Positions 1 to 5,789 of a DNA stretch of 5,841 bases are shown here, in pieces. Source of the stretch: CAYUCY01 sp964443525 (GTDB lineage: Bacteria; Pseudomonadota; Alphaproteobacteria; Caedimonadales; Caedimonadaceae); contig CAYUCY010000079.1 in assembly GCA_964443525.1 (NCBI GenBank), positions 1-5,841 on the forward strand, read 5' to 3'. How positions within the stretch are numbered: position 1 is the first letter of the stretch; every line of letters begins with the position of its first letter. The notes under the pieces were generated by a model. It did no database searches and had not been told where the DNA came from. It saw nothing but the letters and a program-made list of their open reading frames with translations. Made by a program: the position numbers and the translations under genes.

Positions 1-2
1 CG

Positions 3-143
3 AAGGAAGAGCGGCAAATCACGCTTGTTTTTCAAAAAGCGGGGGAGGTGACAATTCCCGTGATAGCGCGTCAGCAGGAATGTAACTGTGCTCATCAAAA
101 GAAACATAAAATCGAGGGAGGAGGTGTCGCAAAGGCGGCATGA
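3..143 (+). CDS. 3' end of a PCu(A)C-like periplasmic copper chaperone (partial)
   Basis: An open frame enters from the left edge and ends at the TGA at 141-143, giving 46 residues. The stretch ITLVFQKAGEVTIPVIA resembles the last strands of the PCu(A)C (DUF461) domain, which typically ends in a pattern like LTLTFEKAGEVTVEVPV. Members of that family are exported cupredoxin-fold proteins that carry Cu(I) to cytochrome oxidase assembly. The metal ligands would lie upstream, outside the window, so I cannot check them. After the domain comes a hydrophilic tail rich in Cys and His (QQECNCAHQKKHK), which might add metal binding. The stop codon overlaps the dnaG start as ATGA, so the two genes are probably cotranscribed and translationally coupled. 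I am fairly sure that the frame is coding and less sure of the family, because only a short tail is visible. Confidence 0.6.
   Translation, partial: KEERQITLVFQKAGEVTIPVIARQQECNCAHQKKHKIEGGGVAKAA
116..135 (+). promoter_or_regulatory. Ribosome binding region of dnaG
   Basis: GGGAGGAGGTG at 116-126 is a near-perfect Shine-Dalgarno sequence but lies about 15 nt before the ATG at 140. A weaker AAAGG at 131-135 sits closer. No other in-frame start codon is possible, because a TAA at 107-109 closes the dnaG frame upstream and no ATG, GTG or TTG lies between. Both elements are inside the coding tail of the upstream gene, and the ATGA overlap suggests that terminating ribosomes restart here. Confidence 0.55.
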
Positions 144-1930
144 CATTAACCCCTGAATTTCTCGATCAACTGAAAGCGCGTCTCAGCCTTTCGGAATATA
201 TCGGCAGCCGTCTCAAGCTTCACCGAAAGGGACGTCTTTATGTGGGACTTTGCCCCTTTCATCACGAGAAGTCCCCTTCTTTTACGGTCTATGAAGACCA
301 GGGAACCTATCACTGCTTCGGATGCGGTGTGCATGGGGACATCCTTACTTTCGCTATGGAAAAAGACGGCCTTACCTTTCAAGAGGCGGTCGGTCTTTTA
401 GCGCCCCAAGCTGGGATGGTTCTTCCTCGGGAAACCCCGAAATCGGCGGAGGAAGTCGATACTCTTAAGGCTCTTTATGAAATCTGTGAAGAGGCTTCTC
501 GCTGGTATGCCCATCGCCTGTCGGATCCTGCAGGGCAAGCCGCACGACACTATTTAGAAAGACGCGGGGTAACTTCCGAGACTATCAGCCGGTTTCGATT
601 AGGTTATGCGCCGGCCAGCAAAGATCTGCTTTACCATTTAAAATTAAAAGGGTTCCGAGAAGAACATCTGGTGGCGTCGAGCCTTTTTGTTCGACGAGAG
701 GACGGTTCTCTTTACGATCGGTTCCGAGATCGGGTTATGTTTCCGATTACGGATATTTCCGGAAAGATTGTTGCCTTCGGCGGACGCCTTATGGGGCCGG
801 GAGAGCCCAAGTATTTAAATTCTTCGGAAACTTCGATTTTTCATAAGGGAAAAAATCTTTATGCTTACACTTTTGCGAGAAAACGCTCGAAAGAGGCACC
901 TCTTCTCGTGGTCGAAGGGTATATGGATGTAATCAGCCTCCACCAGGCAGGCTTCCAAGGGGCGGTCGCCCCTCTCGGAACGGCTTTGACGGAAGATCAA
1001 ATTCATCTTTTGTGGCGCGGAGATGATGCCCCGCTTTTATGCTTCGACGGAGATGCTGCGGGACAAAAAGCTGCTTACCGGGCCGCTCAGAGGACGCTTC
1101 CCCTTCTCAGGCCGGGAAAGACTTTGAATTTTCTTCTTTTACCGAGTGGAGAGGACCCCGATAGTCTGATTCGTACGAGCGGAAGTTCTTTTTTTGAAAA
1201 GCTCGTCCAATCCCACATACCTCTGATTGATCTTTTTTGGAAAAGCCTTGTCTCGGACCATGCTCTCAAAACCCCCGAGGACAAAGCGGCACTTGCAAAG
1301 AAATTCAATGACTTTATAAAAGAGATAAAGGATTTTATGATTCAAACCCAGTATCGGGAAGAGATCAAGCACCGTCTTCGTCTTTTAAATCAACACGTTC
1401 GCGGTGAAAAAGTAGCTTCGAACAAGAGCTCGCTCGTCTTTAAAAGTCCGGGGTCAACGTTTCGTTTTGACGCAAAAGCCACTCAGTTTAAGATTTTAAT
1501 GGCTTCCATTCTTCTCTATCCTGAAATATTAGATCAACTTTACGAAGAATTTATGCTATTAAAGTGTGAATCTTCCCAATTATTAAGCTTAAAAGAAAAA
1601 ATTTTAGAGCAAATTAATCTGGATGAAAAACTTGACAGGGACGCATTAAAACACCACTTGTATAGTGAAGGATTTGGACACGTCTATGAGGACATTACGC
1701 GTGCCGAGGTTTTAACCCACGCTCCCTTTTTAAAAAGGGCCTCAGGACCCGAAGACGTTGTCAAAGGGTGGAGGGGTCTTTATGAGCATATGTTGGCTCA
1801 AAGCACTCGCCTCCAAGATAAGGAAAGGCTCAAAGAGTACTTTGCCCGGCATTTGACTCTTGAAAGTTGGGAGAAAGTTAAAGAAACGCAATCCCATATT
1901 CCTGAGGTCGCCGAGCTTCTTGAAGAGTAA
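140..1930 (+). CDS. dnaG: DNA primase DnaG
   Basis: The product (596 aa; E. coli DnaG is 581) synthesises the short RNA primers for leading- and lagging-strand replication, working with the DnaB helicase at the fork. The N-terminal CHC2 zinc-binding domain is intact, with ligands C38, H41, C59 and C62 (CPFH and CFGC motifs). The RNA-polymerase core follows, with RFRDRVMFPI at about 194-203 and YLNSSETSIFHKGKNLY at 225-241. The TOPRIM metal-binding centre is complete: E259 in VVEGYMDV, D303 and D305 in FDGDAAGQ, D339 and D341 in GEDPDSLI. These are each six positions before the E. coli catalytic acids. The C-terminal part, about 440-596, is the poorly conserved DnaB-interacting domain. The start is the only possible one in frame and overlaps the upstream stop as ATGA. 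rpoD follows after 13 bp, the classical dnaG-rpoD order. A segment around 1500-1660 is markedly AT-rich with TTA leucine codons, unlike the rest of the gene. Confidence 0.97.
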   Translation: MTLTPEFLDQLKARLSLSEYIGSRLKLHRKGRLYVGLCPFHHEKSPSFTVYEDQGTYHCFGCGVHGDILTFAMEKDGLTFQEAVGLLAPQAGMVLPRETPKSAEEVDTLKALYEICEEASRWYAHRLSDPAGQAARHYLERRGVTSETISRFRLGYAPASKDLLYHLKLKGFREEHLVASSLFVRREDGSLYDRFRDRVMFPITDISGKIVAFGGRLMGPGEPKYLNSSETSIFHKGKNLYAYTFARKRSKEAPLLVVEGYMDVISLHQAGFQGAVAPLGTALTEDQIHLLWRGDDAPLLCFDGDAAGQKAAYRAAQRTLPLLRPGKTLNFLLLPSGEDPDSLIRTSGSSFFEKLVQSHIPLIDLFWKSLVSDHALKTPEDKAALAKKFNDFIKEIKDFMIQTQYREEIKHRLRLLNQHVRGEKVASNKSSLVFKSPGSTFRFDAKATQFKILMASILLYPEILDQLYEEFMLLKCESSQLLSLKEKILEQINLDEKLDRDALKHHLYSEGFGHVYEDITRAEVLTHAPFLKRASGPEDVVKGWRGLYEHMLAQSTRLQDKERLKEYFARHLTLESWEKVKETQSHIPEVAELLEE

Positions 1931-1943
1931 AAAGGATGACGTG

Positions 1944-3935
1944 ATGATGACGGAAAGGAAAAACAAAGTGGCATCTCCAGCAAAAAAGCAAGATCCGGTT
2001 GTTGATACCGAGGAACAAACGCCCGAAATTTCTCAATCGGTTGATTTGAAGGCAGCGATTAAAAAGCTGATCGCGAAAGCCAAAGAAAAGGGCTATGTCA
2101 CCTATGACATGATTAATAAATATTTGCCTGAAGAAGAACTGTCCTCGGAACAAATCGAGGATGCGCTCGCGGCACTCTCTGAGATGGGATTAAACCTGGT
2201 TGAAGAAGAAAGCGATGAGGAGGAAGACCTTTCAGAAAAAGAAAGTTCGGAAGAATCTGAAGAGGAGGAAGAGTCCGAGGAGCATGATTATAATGAAGAC
2301 CTCGGCAGGACCGATGATCCCGTTCGCATGTATCTGCGCGAGATGGGGCGTGTTGAGCTTTTGTCCCGAGAAGGTGAAATCGAAATCGCAAAAAGGATCG
2401 AATCCGGTCGTTTGATGATGATCGATGCCATCTGCGAAAGCCCTCTTACTATCCGTGCGATCATTTCCTGGCGGGATGCGCTGATGGAAAACCAAATGAT
2501 GCTCAGGGATATTATCGACCTTGAAGACATGTATGCTTCTGCAGAAGAAGGCGAATCTGAAGAAGAGCATGTAGAAGAATCTGAAGGTTCTGAAAAGGAG
2601 GAAGAAGAGACAAAAGAAGAAGGCACTGAGGAAGAATCAGAGGAGTCGGAAGGTGAGGAAGATACCTCCGGCAGTCTTTCAGAGATGGAAGAAACGCTCA
2701 AGCCTCAGGTTTTGGAGACCTTTGGTCAGATTGCATCAACTTATGAGAAGTTTCATAAGCTTCAAGTAGAACGCCTAACATTGGCTCAGGAAGGGAAAAA
2801 GCCCTCTGCTGCCAATGATAAGAAGTTCAAAGAGCTGAAGCAAAAACTCGTCGATCTGATGTCCGAAATTCGCCTAAACCCCTACCGGATTGATCAATTG
2901 GTAGAGGGGCTTTATAGCCTAAACCGCAAACTGACTACCCTTGAGGGACGCATTTTGCGCTATGCGACGGAGGCAGGAGTTGATCGGGAGAAATTCCTCG
3001 AGGCATACTTCGGGCACGAGATGGACCCCGACTGGCTTGAGGCCGTTAAGAAAAAGGCCGGGAAAGGATGGGCCAAATTTGTCGATGAACACGGCTCGGA
3101 CGTTCAAAAAATTCGCGATCAGATTACCGAGATTTCCGTTGAATCCGGTTTGAACATCGCTGAATTCCGTCGAATTGTCGGTACCGTTCAAAAAGGGGAT
3201 CGCCAGTCTCGTCGCGCCAAGAAAGAAATGATTGAAGCCAATTTGCGTCTCGTTATTTCAATTGCAAAAAAATATACCAATCGTGGCCTCCAGTTCTTGG
3301 ACCTGATTCAGGAAGGAAACATCGGGTTGATGAAAGCCGTCGACAAGTTCGAATACCGTCGCGGGTATAAGTTCTCGACGTACGCGACTTGGTGGATTCG
3401 CCAAGCGATCACCCGGTCCATTGCGGATCAAGCGCGTACCATTCGGATTCCGGTTCATATGATCGAGACTATTAATAAGTTGGTACGGACCTCTCGTCAA
3501 ATGCTTCACGAAATCGGGCGGGAACCGACCCCCGAAGAACTTGCCGTTAAGCTCGCCATGCCGGTTGATAAGGTTCGCAAAGTGATGAAGATTGCGAAGG
3601 AACCAATTTCCCTCGAAACGCCGATCGGGGATGAGGAGGACGGCTCCTTAGGGGACTTTATCGAAGATAAAAATGCCATCATTCCGATGGATGCGGCTGT
3701 GAACTCAAACCTGCGTGAGACGACGACCCGTATTCTTTCAACTCTTACTCCTCGTGAGGAACGTGTCCTGCGTATGCGTTTCGGGATCGGCATGAATACG
3801 GATCATACTCTCGAAGAAGTGGGGCAACAATTTAACGTGACCCGCGAGCGTATTCGTCAAATCGAAGCAAAAGCTCTTCGAAAGCTCAAGCATCCGAGTC
3901 GCTCCCGAAAGCTTAGAAGTTTCCTAGATAATTAA
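1944..3935 (+). CDS. rpoD: RNA polymerase primary sigma factor RpoD (sigma-70)
   Basis: The product (663 aa) is the housekeeping sigma factor that directs RNA polymerase to -35/-10 promoters. Region 1.1 lies at about 33-88, region 1.2 at 124-157 (DDPVRMYLREMG), and a large non-conserved region at about 158-420. Region 2 lies at about 424-500 and includes the -10 melting residues of YKFSTYATWW (Y480, W483, W484). Region 3 lies at about 505-580, with the 3.2 finger near 555-574. Region 4 is at about 590-660, with the helix-turn-helix VTRERIRQIE that reads the -35 (R634, E635, R638). From region 2 onward, numbering is exactly 50 above E. coli. Two acidic Ser/Glu-rich segments (about 87-114 and 199-250) account for extra length. 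I chose the ATG at 1944 because AAAAAGGA at 1929-1936 lies 7 nt before it; ATG 1947 and GTG 1941 are possible. A longer reading from TTG 1860 would overlap dnaG and has no family support. rpoD is 13 bp after dnaG and probably shares its transcript. Confidence 0.97.
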   Translation: MMTERKNKVASPAKKQDPVVDTEEQTPEISQSVDLKAAIKKLIAKAKEKGYVTYDMINKYLPEEELSSEQIEDALAALSEMGLNLVEEESDEEEDLSEKESSEESEEEEESEEHDYNEDLGRTDDPVRMYLREMGRVELLSREGEIEIAKRIESGRLMMIDAICESPLTIRAIISWRDALMENQMMLRDIIDLEDMYASAEEGESEEEHVEESEGSEKEEEETKEEGTEEESEESEGEEDTSGSLSEMEETLKPQVLETFGQIASTYEKFHKLQVERLTLAQEGKKPSAANDKKFKELKQKLVDLMSEIRLNPYRIDQLVEGLYSLNRKLTTLEGRILRYATEAGVDREKFLEAYFGHEMDPDWLEAVKKKAGKGWAKFVDEHGSDVQKIRDQITEISVESGLNIAEFRRIVGTVQKGDRQSRRAKKEMIEANLRLVISIAKKYTNRGLQFLDLIQEGNIGLMKAVDKFEYRRGYKFSTYATWWIRQAITRSIADQARTIRIPVHMIETINKLVRTSRQMLHEIGREPTPEELAVKLAMPVDKVRKVMKIAKEPISLETPIGDEEDGSLGDFIEDKNAIIPMDAAVNSNLRETTTRILSTLTPREERVLRMRFGIGMNTDHTLEEVGQQFNVTRERIRQIEAKALRKLKHPSRSRKLRSFLDN

Positions 3936-3962
3936 AAAAAAAGCCCCGTTCGGGGCTTTTTT
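3934..3962. terminator. Bidirectional rho-independent terminator between rpoD and the convergent gene
   Basis: GCCCC (3943-3947) pairs with GGGGC (3952-3956) around a GTTC loop. Nine A residues on the left (3934-3942) and six T residues on the right (3957-3962) flank the stem. The plus strand therefore has a stem plus T6 starting right after the rpoD stop, and the minus strand has the same stem plus T9 about 30 nt after the stop of the minus-strand gene. The symmetry fits a shared terminator for the two convergent units. Confidence 0.9.
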
Positions 3963-3986
3963 GATTAAAAGAGATCAAACTCTCAC

Positions 3987-4667
3987 TTATCTCAATTTAA
4001 TCTTCACCTTTGTGTTCACGCACAAAAGCTTTGTTTCAAGGATTTCACAAGGGTAATGTTCAGAAAAAGATCCTGACGAAATGAACGGACATGGGCCATG
4101 GACATGGGATTCCCTCCCCGATCGTTGCTTTTCTTGAACAAGGGAGAGTCTCCCCTTTAACTCCATTGGAAAGCCAGAATCAATCGAGGTAAAAGTCACG
4201 GACTCGATCATAGACTCGCAATAGGGCACGACAACAAGCGTTGTATTCCCTGTAAGCGTACAATTGTCGCCGAAAGCAACACCATCATGGGTCAAGATCT
4301 TCAAGGGAGCATGTTCATGCTTGATAGGCTTGTGAAATCCGAGCCAGGCATAAATTGGGTCCGTTCCCAAAGAGATCTGACGAGTCTTGGAGAATGAAGA
4401 CCAGATTAAATCAGACTCATTAATCTCAAACAGAGGATTTTTTTCGAGGGAGTAGAGATGGGCTCTGAGGGCGGTCGAGTCTGTATACGTAAAGCGAGGG
4501 GAAATACGATCCTCCTCCAAGATGAAAGACAACCTCAATATTTGATGAGGGGCAAGGTCTTCAGATGTATAGGATACAGAAGAAAAAGCCCCGGAAGGCC
4601 ACCCAAAAAGGAGTGTGGTAAAGAGGGCTGCAGATTTCAGGGGGATGAAGAAAGTTGATTTAGACAT
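3987..4667 (-). CDS. Predicted secreted protein of unknown function
   Basis: I do not recognise this 226-aa product. It begins with a signal-peptide-like segment: a short charged start (MSKSTFFIPLK), a hydrophobic stretch (SAALFTTLLFGW), and small residues at about 25-30 (SGAFSS) where a signal peptidase could cut. The product is therefore probably exported to the periplasm or beyond. The mature part has no further hydrophobic span. It alternates short polar and hydrophobic runs, which suggests a beta-rich fold, and ends in KVKIKLR. Five cysteines (C136, C150, C193, C207, C216) are all in the C-terminal half, where disulfides could form after export; His-rich bits occur at 112-119 (HKPIKHEH) and 188-190. 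The start is the only reasonable Met, with a weak AAGG about 12 nt upstream. The gene converges on rpoD, shares its terminator, and starts next to the palindromes at 4694-4722. An intact 226-codon frame with a signal peptide makes it likely to be real. Confidence 0.75.
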   Translation of the reverse strand: MSKSTFFIPLKSAALFTTLLFGWPSGAFSSVSYTSEDLAPHQILRLSFILEEDRISPRFTYTDSTALRAHLYSLEKNPLFEINESDLIWSSFSKTRQISLGTDPIYAWLGFHKPIKHEHAPLKILTHDGVAFGDNCTLTGNTTLVVVPYCESMIESVTFTSIDSGFPMELKGRLSLVQEKQRSGRESHVHGPCPFISSGSFSEHYPCEILETKLLCVNTKVKIKLR

Positions 4668-4693
4668 GAGACAGACAGACCTTATTCGTTAAA

Positions 4694-4722
4694 ATTTGTC
4701 ACAAATGCTGCATAAATTATGC
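4694..4722. repeat. Two adjacent perfect 13-bp palindromes (possible operator)
   Basis: ATTTGT-C-ACAAAT (4694-4706) and GCATAA-A-TTATGC (4710-4722) are each perfect inverted repeats with a single central base. Their centres are 16 bp apart. They lie 27 bp upstream of the minus-strand gene start and overlap the weak plus-strand promoter elements proposed for the RNA at about 4730. The position fits binding sites for one or two dimeric regulators acting on divergent transcripts. The two palindromes differ in sequence, so they need not bind the same protein. Confidence 0.45.
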
Positions 4723-4723
4723 C
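4696..4723 (+). promoter_or_regulatory. Weak candidate sigma-70 promoter for the structured RNA
   Basis: TTGTCA (4696-4701) matches the -35 consensus at five of six positions. It is separated by 16 bp from TATGCC (4718-4723), which matches only the first three positions of the -10 consensus. It would start transcription near 4730, just before the paired region that begins at 4746. The poor -10 makes this tentative, and an activator at the overlapping palindromes might be needed. Confidence 0.25.
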
Positions 4724-4729
4724 TCCATC

Positions 4730-4901
4730 CTGTCTCAAAGACAAGCGAAAAAGAATTCGGGAGAGCCTCTTGTTTTATGAGGCGGAATTTAAAGCATTCC
4801 TTATCCCTTGTGAGGGTGTCATGATTCTTTTTCGTGCTAAGGAGCCAACAATATCAAAAGATAAGAAAAACAGAGACTTGATTCAATCTCTGTGTTTTTT
4901 T
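4730..4901 (+). ncRNA. Candidate structured small RNA or riboswitch-like leader
   Basis: The stretch folds on paper into a closed multi-branch domain. CGAAAAAGAAT (4746-4756) is perfectly complementary over 11 bases to ATTCTTTTTCG (4824-4834), with G-U pairs possible at both ends. Inside it are three hairpins: GCCTC/GAGGC (4765-4769 with 4779-4783), GGAAT/ATTCC (4784-4788 with 4796-4800, directly abutting the first), and CCCT/AGGG (4805-4808 with 4813-4816). A linker of 35 nt then leads to a rho-independent terminator ending at 4901. A branched domain followed by a terminator is typical both of independent small RNAs and of transcriptional riboswitches. The outer-membrane protein gene downstream appears to have its own promoter beyond this terminator, which favours an independent RNA. 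I recognise no known RNA family. The 5' end is inferred from a weak promoter. An overlapping 101-codon frame (4719-5024) runs through the terminator and looks spurious. Confidence 0.45.
4870..4901 (+). terminator. Rho-independent terminator in the intergenic region
   Basis: ACAGAGA (4870-4876) pairs perfectly with TCTCTGT (4887-4893), and the interior TTG-ATT-CAA can extend the hairpin. One G and seven T residues (4895-4901) follow. No convincing protein gene ends before it on the plus strand, so it points to an untranslated transcript ending here, or to conditional termination in a leader. On the minus strand the stem is followed by a shorter T run, so weak bidirectional action is possible. 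Confidence 0.7.
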
Positions 4902-4903
4902 AG

Positions 4904-4915
4904 CAACAGATGTTG
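4904..4915. repeat. Palindrome upstream of the outer-membrane protein promoter
   Basis: CAACA (4904-4908) and TGTTG (4911-4915) form a perfect inverted repeat around GA. Its centre is about 70 bp upstream of the predicted start of the barrel-protein transcript, a usual place for an activator site. It is short and could be chance. Confidence 0.25.
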
Positions 4916-4944
4916 TTTGAAAAACAAAAAAGCAAGATGCCTCA

Positions 4945-4973
4945 TTGACCACCCGTCGGAGACTTTTTATTCT
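4945..4973 (+). promoter_or_regulatory. Sigma-70 promoter of the outer-membrane protein gene
   Basis: TTGACC (4945-4950, five of six matches) and TATTCT (4968-4973, four of six including the key first, second and last positions) are separated by the ideal 17 bp. Transcription would start near 4980, leaving an untranslated leader of about 55 nt before the ATG at 5036. Confidence 0.65.
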
Positions 4974-4982
4974 GGCATCAAG

Positions 4983-4998
4983 CTGAATGAGTATTCAG
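4983..4998 (+). promoter_or_regulatory. 5'-terminal mRNA stem-loop of the outer-membrane protein transcript
   Basis: CTGAAT (4983-4988) pairs perfectly with ATTCAG (4993-4998) around a GAGT loop, and G4982 with T4999 could add a wobble pair. It lies within a few nucleotides of the predicted transcription start. Stem-loops at the very 5' end, as in E. coli ompA mRNA, protect abundant porin messages from 5'-dependent decay, and this one may do the same. Confidence 0.4.
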
Positions 4999-5035
4999 TG
5001 TGTGTTTATTGGTTAACAACTTAGAGGAAAAAGTT

Positions 5036-5761
5036 ATGAAAAAAGTACTTCTCGCAAGCGCTATGGCACTTTCAGTTGCCGGAACCGCTTCCGCTGCTGA
5101 CTTTACCGGTTTCTACCTCGGTGCGCAATTGGGGTATGGCTCTGCTAAGACAAAATTGTCTTCAAATGATACAAATGCGGCAGGGGCTGTACGCCAAGTT
5201 GGTCCTGATTCTATGTCTGGAGATATAGGTGCTCGCGGTGTTGTCGGTGGTTTGCATGTCGGATACGGCAAGCAATTTGATAACCGTATGTATCTTGGTT
5301 TAGAAGCTTGGGGTAACCTCAGCAACACAAATGGAAACATTGACGATGTTGTTAGAACTATTGCTCCTGGTAGAGTTGCTTCCACTTATAAGGCAACGCG
5401 CCGTAATGAGTTCGGTATTGCTTTGAAGCCCGGTATCGTCTTCAATAATGCTTTACTCTACGTTAAGCTCGGCGTTGCATCTGCTTCTTGGAAAAAAGAA
5501 ACAACCTTTACGGACGTGAATACGAATGCTGCTGTTCCATCTGCTTCCAGCTCAAATCGTCACACGGCTTTTGTTCCTGGTATCGGTGTAAGCTTTATGG
5601 CAACGGACCACGTGATGGTTGGCGTTGAAGCAACTCACAGCTTCTACAACTCCAAGAGCATTGGCTTTACAAGTGCTGTTGGAGTTCATGATCGCAAGCG
5701 TTCTACCAGCTTCAAGCCTGAAGTTACAGACTTCGTCGCGAAGATCGCTTATAAGTGGTAA
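5036..5761 (+). CDS. Outer-membrane beta-barrel protein (Omp25/Omp31-like)
   Basis: The product (241 aa) is an outer-membrane protein of the small eight-stranded barrel type common in alphaproteobacteria. It has a textbook signal peptide, MKKVLLASAMALSVAGTASA, cut before ADFTGFYLG. The mature protein opens with the family-typical strand FTGFYLGAQLGYG. Amphipathic strands can be drawn at about 23-35, 67-80, 84-96, 122-136, 138-153, 175-190, 192-206 and 231-241, separated by polar loops. The longest loops (about 36-66 and 154-174) are Asn, Ser and Thr rich, as expected for surface exposure. It ends in DFVAKIAYKW, an aromatic C-terminal strand of the kind recognised by the BAM assembly machinery, though Trp is less usual than Phe. 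AGAGGA at 5023-5028 lies 7 nt before the ATG at 5036, and the signal peptide begins there, so an upstream GTG at 5000 is rejected. The gene has its own promoter, a 5' stem-loop and a strong terminator, so it is probably monocistronic and well expressed. Its role may be structural; the ligand or pore function is unknown. Confidence 0.88.
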   Translation: MKKVLLASAMALSVAGTASAADFTGFYLGAQLGYGSAKTKLSSNDTNAAGAVRQVGPDSMSGDIGARGVVGGLHVGYGKQFDNRMYLGLEAWGNLSNTNGNIDDVVRTIAPGRVASTYKATRRNEFGIALKPGIVFNNALLYVKLGVASASWKKETTFTDVNTNAAVPSASSSNRHTAFVPGIGVSFMATDHVMVGVEATHSFYNSKSIGFTSAVGVHDRKRSTSFKPEVTDFVAKIAYKW

Positions 5762-5789
5762 GCTTTTAATTTTAAAGCCCCAACGATTA

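Noticed and set aside
1859..1899. Heat-shock-like CTTGAAA (1859-1865) and CCCATAT (1893-1899) before rpoD, recalling the heat-shock promoter inside E. coli dnaG
   Set aside because: The spacing is 27 nt, well beyond what RpoH promoters tolerate, so the matches are probably coincidental.
1860..1943. Longer rpoD reading from TTG at 1860
   Set aside because: It would overlap dnaG by about 70 bp, lacks a ribosome binding site, and adds residues with no resemblance to sigma-70 N-termini.
1936..1946. Two-codon mini-frame ATG-ACG-TGA overlapping the rpoD ATG
   Set aside because: The Shine-Dalgarno abuts its ATG with no spacing, so it is unlikely to be translated; the rpoD start at 1944 has the right distance.
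2590..2605. Perfect internal Shine-Dalgarno-like AAGGAGG inside rpoD
   Set aside because: It encodes part of the Lys/Glu run and no suitable start codon follows at the right distance; it arises from the codon composition.
2288..2701. Minus-strand open frame of 137 codons rich in Ser
   Set aside because: It is the mirror of the GAA/GAG-rich acidic segments of rpoD and has no independent coding signs.
4667..4681. GACA/GTCT tetranucleotide repeat just upstream of the minus-strand start
   Set aside because: About three units only, too short to call a phase-variation tract.
4719..5024. Plus-strand open frame of 101 codons in the intergenic region
   Set aside because: It runs straight through a rho-independent terminator and the barrel-gene promoter, has no ribosome binding site, and its product (many Lys, scattered Cys, no domain pattern) looks like chance translation.
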